Source: Synechococcus sp. C9 (GTDB taxonomy: Bacteria; Cyanobacteriota; Cyanobacteriia; Gloeomargaritales; Gloeomargaritaceae). Taken from it: a stretch of DNA of 64,000 bases. Location of the stretch: contig NZ_JALAAD010000001.1 of NCBI RefSeq assembly GCF_022984075.1, forward strand, positions 248,001-312,000, written 5' to 3'. The notes beneath the pieces are model-generated. The model searched no databases. It worked only from the letters and a program-made list of their open reading frames with translations, and was not told the origin of the DNA. Made by a program: the position numbers and the translations under genes. Positions within the stretch are counted from its first letter, which is position 1. Every line of letters begins with the position of its first letter. Positions 45,144 through 54,955 of this stretch are shown here, one piece after another.

Positions 45144-45844
45144 ATGGCTAGCAGGGGACGGTTGCTGATGCGACTGGTGGTAGTGGGTTTGTGCGGCGTA
45201 GCAGGGGTAGCTGGGAAACCAGTCCGGGCAGAAGTTCCCTCGAACCGGGAATCCATTCGGCAGGTGCGGGAGTATATCAAAGACTTACAGGACGGGGATG
45301 AATTGGGGCAGGTGACTTCCGTTTCCGAGTTTGTGGATGTGAAACCTACGGATTGGGCTTTTTTGGCTTTGCAATCCCTGGTGGAGCGCTACGGCTGTAT
45401 CGTTGGCTATCCCACGAATCCCCCTACCTACAAGGGACATAGAGCTTTGACCCGGTACGAGTTTGCCGCTGGCTTGAATGCGTGTCTGGATCGGATGAAT
45501 GAACTGATTGCGGCGGCGGTGGAGCCTTTGGTGACCAAGGAAGACATGAAGTTGGTGCAACGGTTGCAGGAGGAATTTGCCGCAGAATTGGCTCTGTTAC
45601 GGGGGCGGGTGGATACGCTGGAGGCGCGGACGGCGACCTTGGAAGCCCAACAGTTTTCTACGACCACCAAGCTCAAGGGTGAGGCGATCTTTGGGGTGGT
45701 GGCGGCCGGGGGAGGGAACCAAAATGCTCCGGCGCGGGGGGATGCCCCCACCTTGTCCTATCGGGCGCGCTTGAATTTCGTCAGTAGTTTCACGGGGCAA
45801 GACCTGTTGGTGACGGGGTTGCAGGTTTATGACATTGGCAATTA
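45144..45844 (+). pseudogene. SLH-porin gene, 5' part, interrupted by IS630-family element
   Basis: The first 233 codons of a cyanobacterial outer-membrane porin. A signal peptide ('LVVVGLCGVAGVAGKPVRA') is followed by an SLH domain ('DWAFLALQSLVERYGCIVGY', 'ALTRYEFAAGLNACLDRM') that binds the cell-wall polymer, then a coiled coil ('LRGRVDTLEARTATLEAQQ'), then the first strands of the barrel. The IS sits at 45845-46801. Without it the frame joins the 3' part to give about 571 residues, the normal length. As it stands, translation runs a short way into the element and stops at 45896. Confidence 0.88.
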
Positions 45845-45870
45845 TAGTCATTTCGGTTTAGAATGCGACA

Positions 45871-46362
45871 CTAACTTGCGCAATAATTACGAATGACTTC
45901 ATCAATGGTGGTACCAGGGGGAGCGTACATCCTCAATTTTTTTAATGCGCTAAAGTCATGCTCAATGTCATTGAGGTCTGGGGAATAAGTTGGCAAAAAT
46001 AATACGATATGCCCCGCCGCTTCCACTAATTCTCGAATGCGTTTCTTACGATGAATCGGTGCGTTGTCCAAAATTAACACCGATAGTCTCGTCAATGCTG
46101 GTAATAAATGCACCTCTAACCATCGCTCAAAAGTCACCGCATCTAAACTGCCGTCAAATAGCATGGGAGCAATTAAATCCTTGCTATGTTTGCGCCGACC
46201 CGCTACGAGATTCTCTCGTTTATACCGCCGTCCCTGACGCTCTCCATAAATCTTTTTTCCCCGTTTAGCCCAACCATAAATCAGACTGACGAACCTCTCA
46301 AAGCCCGTCTCATCAATAAATAGCAGACTTTCTATCCCATACTTCTTGATTAATTCTCTCAA
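45871..46362 (-). CDS. IS630 transposase, catalytic DDE frame
   Basis: The 163-residue DDE part of an IS630/Tc1-like transposase. The first catalytic Asp is in 'LLFIDETGFERFV', the second in 'LSVLILDNAPIHRKK', and the final acidic residue in 'SPDLNDIEHDFSALKKL'; the usual PIE of SPDLNPIEH is here DIE. The open frame continues upstream of its first Met to about 46430 ('KKQFRYRERNH'), so it is likely produced by frame change from the HTH frame rather than from its own start. It ends at TAG 45871-45873. Confidence 0.88.
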   Translation of the reverse strand: MRELIKKYGIESLLFIDETGFERFVSLIYGWAKRGKKIYGERQGRRYKRENLVAGRRKHSKDLIAPMLFDGSLDAVTFERWLEVHLLPALTRLSVLILDNAPIHRKKRIRELVEAAGHIVLFLPTYSPDLNDIEHDFSALKKLRMYAPPGTTIDEVIRNYCAS

Positions 46363-46381
46363 TGTCCGGTAGTGTAATATT

Positions 46382-46717
46382 CTATCGGAATGATTTCTTT
46401 CTCGATAGCGAAACTGTTTTTTTTCTCGTGATATTTAGCCGCTTCAATTGATAATATATTGAGCTTGGCACTACCCCAAACTCTTGTGCTCTTTGCTGAA
46501 GAGTCTTATCGGGGTATTTCTCCACATCTTGATTCAGTCTGGCAATATCGATTTTCCTCTTCCTTCTCACTACTCTCGTGCGCTCCAGATTGGGTCTGTC
46601 TAGCCACCGGTACACGGTTGCTCGGTTGATGCCGAAGATTCGCGCCGCTTTCGTGATACTATTCCCGTTCTCAATGAAACTTATCACCTTTTTCCGTAAA
46701 TCCAGACTGTAACACAT
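46382..46717 (-). CDS. IS630 transposase, N-terminal DNA-binding frame
   Basis: A 111-residue helix-turn-helix protein: 'MCYSLDLRKKVISFIENGNS' style start with 'AARIFGINRATVYRWL' as the recognition helix and a second winged part ('AQEFGVVPSSIYYQLKRL'). The A8 run at about 46426-46433 on the plus-strand (as T8) lies shortly before its stop. Losing one A there moves the reading frame into the DDE frame, giving a fused transposase of about 285 residues. Confidence 0.85.
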   Translation of the reverse strand: MCYSLDLRKKVISFIENGNSITKAARIFGINRATVYRWLDRPNLERTRVVRRKRKIDIARLNQDVEKYPDKTLQQRAQEFGVVPSSIYYQLKRLNITRKKTVSLSRKKSFR

Positions 46718-46801
46718 CCTGATTCTTCTCCTTAATTCCTACTTCTCTTCTATCTTACACCCTCTTCTCATAAAATGTTGCATTTTTATTAAAAATGACT
46801 A

Positions 46802-47818
46802 TACAACGGCAGTTTGGGGGTGACGACGGTACCGGTTTTGAATAACGGGGTCACCAACCTCAGTTACACGCCGGGGTTTGCATACCTGAATCCCCAAAAC
46901 AGTGCTCTCTACACTCCTGGTACCCTCGCCCTGTATAAATTAGCCTATCTATTTCCGGCACCTGGGGTGAAGGGGATGACCCTATTTGTGGCACCCAAGG
47001 TGGAAACCACCGATGCCTTTCCGACGGTGTTGCCCTTTTATGGGGAAGGGAGTGAAGCCGTGTCCCGCTGGGGGCAAGTCAATCCGATTTTGCGGCTTTC
47101 CACCGGGACTTCTGGTATCGGCAATGCCTCGGCTGTTGGGTTTACCTGGAATGCCAATGACTGGATCAACTGGACCCTAGCCTATGCCAGTGCCAATGCC
47201 CAACAACCGGGAGACACCCCGGCGACGTTGCTGGGATCGGGGTTATTTGGGGGCAGTACGGTGGTGATGACCCAGTTGACGTTTACCCCGTTCAAAAATT
47301 TCCAGGCTGCCCTGACCTACGCCAATGCCTACCACCAAATCAATGTGTTGGGCACCTCCCTCACCAATGCGGATATTATCACGGCGTTGGATAGTCCTTT
47401 GAGTAGTCCGATTCGCATCAATGGGGTGGGGGGGACTTTCAAATGGGAATTTCTCCCCAAATTCTCCCTGGCGGGTTACGGTGCCTATATCATGTCCGAA
47501 ACCTTTACGGATGGCAACTATGCCAATTTGTTGTCCTGGATGATCGGGCTACACGTGAGGGACCCAGGACTGCCGGGGAGCGCTGGATTGATGTTTGGTA
47601 GCCCCCTCTATCGAACGTCCGCTAGCCTGTTGACATCCCCCACCGCTGCGGGTGCCGATACCCCTTGGCAACTGGAAGCCTATTACCGCTTCCAAATCAA
47701 CCAAAACATCAGCGTGACCCCCGGTGTCTTTTTCATCTTCAATCCCGAGGGGAATCCCACCGCTTGGGACGCTCAGACGGTAACGGTGGGGGTGTTACGC
47801 ACCACGTTCACGTTTTAG
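46802..47818 (+). pseudogene. SLH-porin gene, 3' part
   Basis: The remaining 338 codons of the porin broken at 45844. It begins in frame with 'YNGSLGVTTVPVLNNGV' once one target TA is removed. It is beta-strand-rich with alternating patterns ('NWTLAYASANAQQ', 'FQAALTYANAYHQINVLG', 'FSLAGYGAYIMSETF') and ends 'TVGVLRTTFTF', the terminal Phe being usual for outer-membrane barrels. An in-frame TTG at 46814 has no function by itself, since the signal peptide is on the other side of the IS. Confidence 0.88.
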
Positions 47819-47884
47819 CCAAATCCCCCGTCCCCATGCGGTAAACTGTTCATACCCCCTTGGGTGTGATCCAGACCTAGGATA

Positions 47885-48097
47885 ATGACCACCACCGCCG
47901 CCTTTTGGCTCAACGGCACTGCCCATCCCCATCGCCCCGGTCTCTCGGTGGCGGAGTTACTGGCGGAATGTGGGTGGCATCAAAAACCCGTCGTGATTGA
48001 GTACAACGGGGAAATTTTGCACCGCCCTTGGTGGGCAACAACTCCGATCCAACCGGGGGATAAAATCGAAGTGGTGACGATTGTGGGCGGCGGATGA
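47885..48097 (+). CDS. thiS: sulfur carrier protein ThiS
   Basis: A 70-residue ubiquitin-like protein that ends in the Gly-Gly needed for adenylation and thiocarboxylation ('VVTIVGGG'). It donates sulphur to the thiazole ring of thiamine. The N-terminus ('[21 protein letters not shown]') and '[15 protein letters not shown]' fit the family. The stop overlaps the ruvC ATG by 4 bases. thiG is not adjacent. thiL at 34895 is the other thiamine gene in the window. Confidence 0.88.
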   Translation: MTTTAAFWLNGTAHPHRPGLSVAELLAECGWHQKPVVIEYNGEILHRPWWATTPIQPGDKIEVVTIVGGG

Positions 48098-48588
48098 CCC
48101 GCATCCTTGGCTTTGACCCCGGACTGGCGACCCTGGGGTACGGGGTAATTGATATTGAACAAAAACGCCCCGTCATGCGGGATTTTGGCGTGATCCACAC
48201 CCCTGCCCACCAATCCCTGGGAGAACGCCTGTGTACGATTTACGAAGATGTGCATACGTTGTTAGAACAATGGCAACCGGCACAGGTAGCGGCTGAGAAG
48301 TTATTTTTTTACCGGATGGCGAATACGATCACGGTGGCGCAGGCGCGGGGGGTCTTGTTGCTGGTTTTGGCGCAACGGGGGCTGTCCCTGGTGGAATTTG
48401 CCCCGCCGGTGGTCAAGCAAACCCTGACGGGGTATGGCAAGGCGGATAAGCAGGCCGTGCAACAGGCGGTGGCGCAGGAATTGACCCTGGAGCGGATTCC
48501 CCGCCCGGATGATGCCGCTGATGCCCTGGCGGTGGCCCTGACCGCTTGGCTGGCCGCTGGGGGGACAAGAGTCTTAAACAAAAGCTGA
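48094..48588 (+). CDS. ruvC: Holliday junction resolvase RuvC
   Basis: A 164-residue nuclease that cuts Holliday junctions in recombination with RuvAB. Acidic active-site residues: D8 in '[16 protein letters not shown]', Glu in '[15 protein letters not shown]', and Asp pair in '[16 protein letters not shown]'. '[12 protein letters not shown]' is the DNA-binding part. It is translationally coupled to thiS. ruvA and ruvB are elsewhere. Confidence 0.94.
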   Translation: MTRILGFDPGLATLGYGVIDIEQKRPVMRDFGVIHTPAHQSLGERLCTIYEDVHTLLEQWQPAQVAAEKLFFYRMANTITVAQARGVLLLVLAQRGLSLVEFAPPVVKQTLTGYGKADKQAVQQAVAQELTLERIPRPDDAADALAVALTAWLAAGGTRVLNKS

Positions 48589-48661
48589 AGAAATGGCACC
48601 CTGGGAGGGACTCCGCCCATAATTGGGGTGTCTGTATGATACCGATTCTCCAGGTGCTTTT

Positions 48662-51181
48662 ATGACGACTGCGATGCCCGTAGCTTCCCAGTATGAGGAT
48701 GACCGGACTGGGTTGAGCGTGGAAACGCTGAAACGAGCTTTTATGGACAATTTGTTCTACATTCAGGGCAAGTTTCCCCAAATTGCGTCCGAGAATGATT
48801 ATTATATGGCACTGGCTTACACGGTGCGGGATCGGATGTTGCAACGGTGGATCAGCACGGCGCAGACCTACACCACCCAGCGCTCCCGGACGGTGTGCTA
48901 TCTCTCGGCGGAATTTTTGATGGGGCCGCACCTGGGAAATAATTTGATCAATTTGGGGATTTACGACCAGGTCAAACAGGCGATTACGGAACTGGGGTTG
49001 GATTTTGAGTCCCTGCTGTACCAGGAGGAGGAACCGGGGCTGGGCAACGGGGGGTTGGGGCGGTTGGCGGCCTGTTTTTTGGACTCCCTGGCGACCCTGC
49101 AAATTCCGGCGATTGGCTATGGGATTCGCTACGAATTTGGCATTTTTGACCAGGAAATCCGGGACGGCTGGCAGGTGGAAATTACGGATAAGTGGTTGCG
49201 CTTTGGCAATCCCTGGGAATTGCCCCGACCGGAATGGGCGGTGGAGGTGAAATTGGGCGGGCATACGGAAGCCTACACGGATGAACAGGGGCAGTACCGG
49301 GTGCGCTGGCATCCCTACCAGGTGATCAAGGGGGTGCCCTACGACACGCCGATTTTGGGTTATCTGGTGAATACGGCTAATACCCTGCGCCTGTGGAAGG
49401 CGGAAGCCCCGGAGTCCTTTGATTTCACTGCCTTTAACCGGGGGGATTACTACGGGGCGGTGGATGAAAAAATCATTTCTGAAAACGTCACCAAGGTGCT
49501 TTACCCCAACGATGAACCCCTCCAGGGCAAGCGCCTGCGCCTGATTCAACAAATTTTCTTCGTTTCCTGTTCCTTGCAGGATATGTTCCGCATCCTCAAA
49601 GGGCAGGGGTTGCCGGTGACCCGCTTTCATGAAAAATTCGCTATCCAACTAAATGACACCCACCCGGCGGTGGCGGTGGCGGAATTGATGCGGTTGTTGC
49701 TGGATGAATACGGGGTGGATTGGGATACGGCCTGGGACATCACCACCCGCAGTTGCGCCTACACCAACCATACCCTTTTGCCGGAAGCCCTGGAGCGTTG
49801 GCCGTTGAGTTTGTTTGGTTCCCTATTGCCCCGGCATCTGGAAATTATTTACGAAATCAACCGCCGCTTTTTGGATTTGGTGCGGGAGCGGTTCCCGGGG
49901 GATGCGGGCAAAATTCAGCGGATGTCCTTGATTGATGAAAGTGGCGAACGCTACGTCCGCATGGCGAATCTGGCGACGGTGGGCAGTATGGCGGTGAATG
50001 GGGTGGCGGCCCTGCACACGGACCTGCTGAAACAAACGGTGCTGAAGGATTTTTACGACCTGTGGCCGGACAAGTTCCAAAACAAAACCAATGGGGTCAC
50101 GCCCCGGCGCTGGATGCTCTTGAGCAATTTGCGGTTGAGCAAGCTGATCGCCAGCCGCATTGGCAAAACCTGGGTCACCCACTACGACGAATTGCAACGG
50201 TTGGAAGAACACATCCATGACCCGGAATTTCGGCAGGAATGGCGAGCCATCAAACAGGCGATCAAGCAAGACCTGACGGGCTACATCCAAGAGCGCACGG
50301 GCATTCTGGTCAACCCGGACTCGATTTTTGATGTGCAAATCAAGCGCATCCATGAGTACAAACGGCAACATTTGCAAGCCCTGCATATTATTGCCCTGTA
50401 CAACCGGCTCAAACGTGACCCGCACCTGAATATCCCCGCCCGCACCTTCCTGTTTGGGGGCAAGGCGGCACCGGGGTATTTCATGGCCAAATTGATCATC
50501 AAACTGATTAATTCCATCGGGGAAGTGGTGAATAATGACCCGGATATTCAGGGGAAAATCAAGGTGGTGTTTTTGCCGGATTACAATGTCAAATTTGCCC
50601 AACGGGTGTTTCCTGCCGCCGACCTCTCGGAGCAAATTTCCACCGCTGGGAAGGAAGCCTCCGGGACGGGGAACATGAAGTTTGCCATGAACGGAGCCTT
50701 GACCATCGGCACCCTGGACGGGGCGAATGTGGAAATCCGGGAGAAGGTGGGGGCGGAAAATTTCTTCCTATTTGGCTTAAATGCCCAGGAAGTCATGGCA
50801 CTGCGGGCGCACGGCTACCGACCTTGGGAATATTACAACAACAACCCGGTGCTGAAAGAGGTGATTGACCAGATCGCCGGGGGGATGTTCTCCCGGGGGG
50901 ATAGCTCCCTGTTCCGCCCGATTGTGGACTCACTGCTCAACCATGACCCGTTTTTCCTGATGGCGGATTTTCAATCCTTTGTGGACTGCCAGGACCAGGT
51001 CAGCCAAGCCTACCAGGATACGGAGCGGTGGACCCGGATGTCCATTCTGAACACGGCCCGCACCGGGTTTTTCTCCTCAGACCGGAGTATGCAGGAGTAT
51101 TGCCAAGACATTTGGCACGTCTCGCCGGTACCCATCGAGGTCAAACCCTACGACCACAACCAAGCCGGTCAGCGTCTTTAG
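48662..51181 (+). CDS. glgP: glycogen phosphorylase
   Basis: An 839-residue GT35 enzyme that releases glucose-1-phosphate from glycogen. The pyridoxal-phosphate Lys is in 'EASGTGNMKFAMNGALTIG' (K673), with 'GLGNGGLGRLAACFLDSLAT' and 'VQIKRIHEYKRQ' as conserved regions. ATG 48662 is preferred: the longer 48623 start adds 13 residues without conservation. It ends 8 bases before a histidine phosphatase gene, with which it probably forms an operon. The glycolytic gene gap follows further on. Confidence 0.96.
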   Translation: MTTAMPVASQYEDDRTGLSVETLKRAFMDNLFYIQGKFPQIASENDYYMALAYTVRDRMLQRWISTAQTYTTQRSRTVCYLSAEFLMGPHLGNNLINLGIYDQVKQAITELGLDFESLLYQEEEPGLGNGGLGRLAACFLDSLATLQIPAIGYGIRYEFGIFDQEIRDGWQVEITDKWLRFGNPWELPRPEWAVEVKLGGHTEAYTDEQGQYRVRWHPYQVIKGVPYDTPILGYLVNTANTLRLWKAEAPESFDFTAFNRGDYYGAVDEKIISENVTKVLYPNDEPLQGKRLRLIQQIFFVSCSLQDMFRILKGQGLPVTRFHEKFAIQLNDTHPAVAVAELMRLLLDEYGVDWDTAWDITTRSCAYTNHTLLPEALERWPLSLFGSLLPRHLEIIYEINRRFLDLVRERFPGDAGKIQRMSLIDESGERYVRMANLATVGSMAVNGVAALHTDLLKQTVLKDFYDLWPDKFQNKTNGVTPRRWMLLSNLRLSKLIASRIGKTWVTHYDELQRLEEHIHDPEFRQEWRAIKQAIKQDLTGYIQERTGILVNPDSIFDVQIKRIHEYKRQHLQALHIIALYNRLKRDPHLNIPARTFLFGGKAAPGYFMAKLIIKLINSIGEVVNNDPDIQGKIKVVFLPDYNVKFAQRVFPAADLSEQISTAGKEASGTGNMKFAMNGALTIGTLDGANVEIREKVGAENFFLFGLNAQEVMALRAHGYRPWEYYNNNPVLKEVIDQIAGGMFSRGDSSLFRPIVDSLLNHDPFFLMADFQSFVDCQDQVSQAYQDTERWTRMSILNTARTGFFSSDRSMQEYCQDIWHVSPVPIEVKPYDHNQAGQRL

Positions 51182-51189
51182 GGGGTGTT

Positions 51190-51828
51190 ATGGGACTGCA
51201 TTTGTATTTCCTGCGGCACGGGGAAACCACCTTCAGCCAAACCGGTGGCTACTGCGGCCATCTCGACCCGGAGTTGACCAGCGAGGGGCAGAAAATGGCG
51301 GTGGAATTTGCCCAGGCGTACCAACATTTACCCTGGCAGGCGGTCTTTGCCAGTCCCATGCGGCGGGCGGTGGCGACGGCGGAACCCTTGGCAAACGCGG
51401 TGGGGCTGTCTTTGCAACTGCGGGACGGGTTGAAGGAGGGGTACTACGGCGTTTGGGAGGGGCAAACCCCGGAGTGGGTGAAGCAGCATCATCTGGAGGA
51501 CTACATCCGCTGGATGACCGAACCCGCTTGGAACAGTCCCACGGGGGGCGAAACGGCGGTACAAATTGCGACCCGGGCGATGGCGGTCATGGCTGAAATC
51601 GAAGCCAACTATACGGAGGGGCCGGTGCTGGTGGTGTCCCACAAGGCCACCCTGCGGATTATTTTGTGCAGTCTGCTGGGAATTGACCTGGGGCGGTATC
51701 GGGACCGGATCAATGTGTTGGTGGCCTCGGTCAGCCTGGTGCGGTTTACCCAGTACGGGCCCCTGTTGGAATTCATGGGGGATCGGAACCATCTGAATCC
51801 CGAATTGCGTTCCCGCCCTGGTACCTAA
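51190..51828 (+). CDS. histidine phosphatase family protein (phosphoglycerate mutase-like)
   Basis: A 212-residue branch 1 histidine phosphatase. The catalytic His is H10 in 'YFLRHGETTFSQ'; the second conserved His is in 'VLVVSHKATLRIILCSLLG', and the acid is in 'LKEGYYGVWEGQTPEW'. It may be a sugar-phosphate phosphatase rather than a mutase; the substrate is unknown. The position between glgP and gap suggests a role in central carbon metabolism, by context only. The frame is open upstream, but that part is antisense-free shadow of glgP. Confidence 0.85.
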   Translation: MGLHLYFLRHGETTFSQTGGYCGHLDPELTSEGQKMAVEFAQAYQHLPWQAVFASPMRRAVATAEPLANAVGLSLQLRDGLKEGYYGVWEGQTPEWVKQHHLEDYIRWMTEPAWNSPTGGETAVQIATRAMAVMAEIEANYTEGPVLVVSHKATLRIILCSLLGIDLGRYRDRINVLVASVSLVRFTQYGPLLEFMGDRNHLNPELRSRPGT

Positions 51829-52905
<1,077 letters not shown>

Positions 52906-52908
52906 CCG

Positions 52909-53751
52909 ATGGGTGCAAATTCCTGGTATGAATGGCTCTTCCGGGGTTTGCGCCTATTCGGAGGGATTTATGTGGGTTTATTGTTGGTGTTGCTATTCGG
53001 TCAAGCCCGGCTGATGTATTTCCCCAGTCGTCAAATCATCAATACCCCCAAAGATACGGGGTTGGACTACGAAGACCTGCGCCTCATGACCAGCGATGGG
53101 GTGAGGATTGCCGCTTGGTGGATTCCCGGAAAAAATCCCCAGGCTCCAGTGATTTTATTTGCCCACGGGAATGGGGGAAATATCAGCTATCGTCTGCCCT
53201 ACATTCGGATTTTTCAACAAATGGGCTTGGCTAGCCTGTTTTTTGACTACCGGGGTTATGGGGAAAGTGAGGGGGAACCGAGCGAAGCGGGCACTTATTT
53301 AGATGGGGCCGCCAGTTGGCAATATCTCACCCAAACCCGGGGCATTGCTCCCCAACGGATTATTATTTATGGGGAATCTTTAGGCGGGGGAATTGCTACC
53401 TATTTAGCGGCGAAATATCAACCGGCGGGGTTAATTTTAGGGTCAACTTTTACCAGTGTTCCCGACCGAGCCAAAGAGCTTTTTCCCCTGATGCCCATTG
53501 ATCTGATTGCCCAATTTCAGTACAACAATTTAGAGCGTTTGGGGCAAATTCATCTGCCGGTTTTAATTATTCACAGTCCCCAGGATGAAATTATTCCGTT
53601 TCACCACGGGCGCAGGTTGTATGAAGCGGCGAATGAACCCAAATTTTTCTTAGAAATTCAAGGCAGTCACAACGAAGGTTTTTTGGATTCACTCCCCATT
53701 TATCAAGCGGGAATGGAGCAATTTGTCCAGGGAATTATCCCTAAACAGTAG
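52909..53751 (+). CDS. membrane-anchored alpha/beta hydrolase
   Basis: A 280-residue serine hydrolase with an N-terminal membrane helix (about 14-34) and the alpha/beta fold. The oxyanion region is 'VILFAHGNGGNISYRLPYIR' in part, the nucleophile is S157 in 'IYGESLGGGIATYLA', the Asp is in 'IIHSPQDEIIPF' and the His in 'IQGSHNEGF'. It resembles the ABHD12/17 and BEM46 group, which act on acyl lipids or acylated proteins. Substrate is unknown. Only 3 bases separate it from gap. Confidence 0.85.
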   Translation: MGANSWYEWLFRGLRLFGGIYVGLLLVLLFGQARLMYFPSRQIINTPKDTGLDYEDLRLMTSDGVRIAAWWIPGKNPQAPVILFAHGNGGNISYRLPYIRIFQQMGLASLFFDYRGYGESEGEPSEAGTYLDGAASWQYLTQTRGIAPQRIIIYGESLGGGIATYLAAKYQPAGLILGSTFTSVPDRAKELFPLMPIDLIAQFQYNNLERLGQIHLPVLIIHSPQDEIIPFHHGRRLYEAANEPKFFLEIQGSHNEGFLDSLPIYQAGMEQFVQGIIPKQ

Positions 53752-53763
53752 GTGGGGCATTAA

Positions 53764-53911
53764 GGGCACCTCTATTTAATTTATATTTAATTTATTTACA
53801 CCAATCATCAATCCCATCCTGGGAATGCCCCTATTACCCAGAACTAAACACGGGGGCGGTGCCCCTGCGACCCCTATTCTATTCTCACTTAGGATGGCTA
53901 TAGAAGTACCC
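53764..53911. repeat. dispersed miniature element (mixed, complete)
   Basis: A 148-bp copy with GGGCACCTCTA and TAGAAGTACCC ends. The type B sequence 'cttaggatggctata' lies just inside the right end, so this copy shows the two types are related layouts of one family. It includes 'gggggcggtgcccctgcgac'. Confidence 0.8.
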
Positions 53912-53945
53912 TAATATAAGTCCGGCATTATTGGTGTAATTATTA

Positions 53946-54626
53946 TTATTGACCTGGGGATGGTACTGCTTCGGGGCTAGGGGTAGGGCTGGGGCTGGCA
54001 GGGGCTTGGGCTTGTTCCAGGGCAATATCCCGCAGTTCAATAAAGGGAATGGTCTGCCCCACATCGGTCAATCCCACCCGGACTTTACCCAAACTCACCG
54101 GGAGTTTCACCCGAATTGCCGTGGCCTGATTGCCGGGAGCCAACTGCACCGGTAGCCCTTCGATTTCCGGGTCGAGGATATTCCCCTGGTTGTCCCGCAC
54201 CAGAAACTGCCGTTGCAATTGTACTGCCATCGCCCGTTCATTCTGAATCCGCAGTACCAACACCGCTTGGTCGCCCACCGCTTCGATCTGTTCGAGGGCA
54301 ATGTACACCCCCCCCTCTTGCACCGCCAACAGGGGCAAACGAGTTGCTGGGTCAGGGCGAACCGCCGTCGGGTTAATGGGCGTGACCTGGCTGGTCCCCA
54401 TGACCACCCCCACCTGCTGAATGACCTCATCTTCGGTCAGCAAACGGAATGGTTCTGGGTCATCATTGGCGTTGGTAGCGGCGGGATTGATTGCGGGTTG
54501 ACGAACCTTACCCAACGCTTCCTGACCGATCCGATAGCCCAGCCAAGCCGACACCCCCCCCCCGATGACCGCCAGTGCCATCATGCCCAGGGTGACAATC
54601 CCCATCCACCGTTTTGACTGCACCAT
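53946..54626 (-). CDS. membrane-anchored protein of unknown function
   Basis: A 226-residue protein with one N-terminal membrane helix (about 8-30, 'GIVTLGMMALAVIGGGVSAWLGY') and a soluble, beta-rich domain ('PLLAVQEGGVYIALEQIEAVGD', 'AVLVLRIQNERAMAVQLQRQF') that resembles small Ig-like or DUF-type folds. The C-terminus is Pro/Ser-rich. I do not recognise the family. ATG 54626 places the helix close to the N-terminus; ATG 54647 adds 7 residues. Confidence 0.55.
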   Translation of the reverse strand: MVQSKRWMGIVTLGMMALAVIGGGVSAWLGYRIGQEALGKVRQPAINPAATNANDDPEPFRLLTEDEVIQQVGVVMGTSQVTPINPTAVRPDPATRLPLLAVQEGGVYIALEQIEAVGDQAVLVLRIQNERAMAVQLQRQFLVRDNQGNILDPEIEGLPVQLAPGNQATAIRVKLPVSLGKVRVGLTDVGQTIPFIELRDIALEQAQAPASPSPTPSPEAVPSPGQ

Positions 54627-54663
54627 GATTCTGTTAGGATAACTCATGCCATTGTATCAGCCT

Positions 54664-54735
54664 GCACGAGTGGCCGACTGGTAAGGCAAGCGACTCATAA
54701 TCGCCGGTATGTGGGTTCAATTCCCTCCTCGTGCA
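54664..54735 (+). tRNA. tRNA with CAU anticodon, probably tRNA-Ile2
   Basis: A 72-nt tRNA. GCACGAG (54664-54670) pairs with CTCGTGC (54728-54734). The anticodon arm 'gcgactcataatcgc' has loop CTCATAA with CAT. The T arm 'gtgggttcaattccctc' has one T-T mismatch. The body ('tggccgactggtaaggc' and 'gggttcaattcc') resembles chloroplast and cyanobacterial trnI-CAU, whose C34 is changed to lysidine to read AUA, more than elongator tRNA-Met. Confidence 0.8.
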
Positions 54736-54955
54736 TTTTATACTGTTGTGCAATCTCAGATTACAGTCTATTTATCAATTAAAGGATACAAAAAGCCTCC
54801 ATCATTCTCAAGGCTCAGAATAATTGACTCACGGCAAGTGGGGTTCAACTGTATCCCATAAGCACTTAAAAGACTGTATCATTGAATTTATGGAAGGGAT
54901 TAATTCTAGTCTTTGATAAAATGAGAAGAGGCAGTGATTAATAGGAGCTAAAAGT

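Larger units (their letters stand above)
45845..46801 (-). mobile_element. IS630-family insertion sequence
   Basis: A 957-bp element with inverted ends TAGTCATTT (left) and AAATGACTA (right), extended by 'aatgcgaca' against 'aatgcaaca' some bases in. The target TA is duplicated at 45843-45844 and 46802-46803, as is usual for IS630. It carries two overlapping minus-strand transposase frames joined by a run of eight A. Confidence 0.9.

Noticed and set aside
45845-46801. IS630 element as source of the miniature repeats
   Set aside because: Its ends (TAGTCATTT) do not match the repeat ends (GGGCAC(C/T)TCTA or ATAG(C/T)AATCCTA), so it is unlikely to mobilise them.
46814-47818. Separate porin gene with its own TTG start
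   Set aside because: It has no signal peptide, starts mid-barrel, and fits in frame to the 5' half once the IS is removed.
48413-49648. 411-codon minus-strand frame
   Set aside because: It is antisense to ruvC and glgP, both of which are certain; the composition is that of a shadow.
54664-54735. Elongator or initiator tRNA-Met
   Set aside because: The anticodon is CAU, but body sequence resembles trnI-CAU of plastids and cyanobacteria more than tRNA-Met. Not fully excluded.
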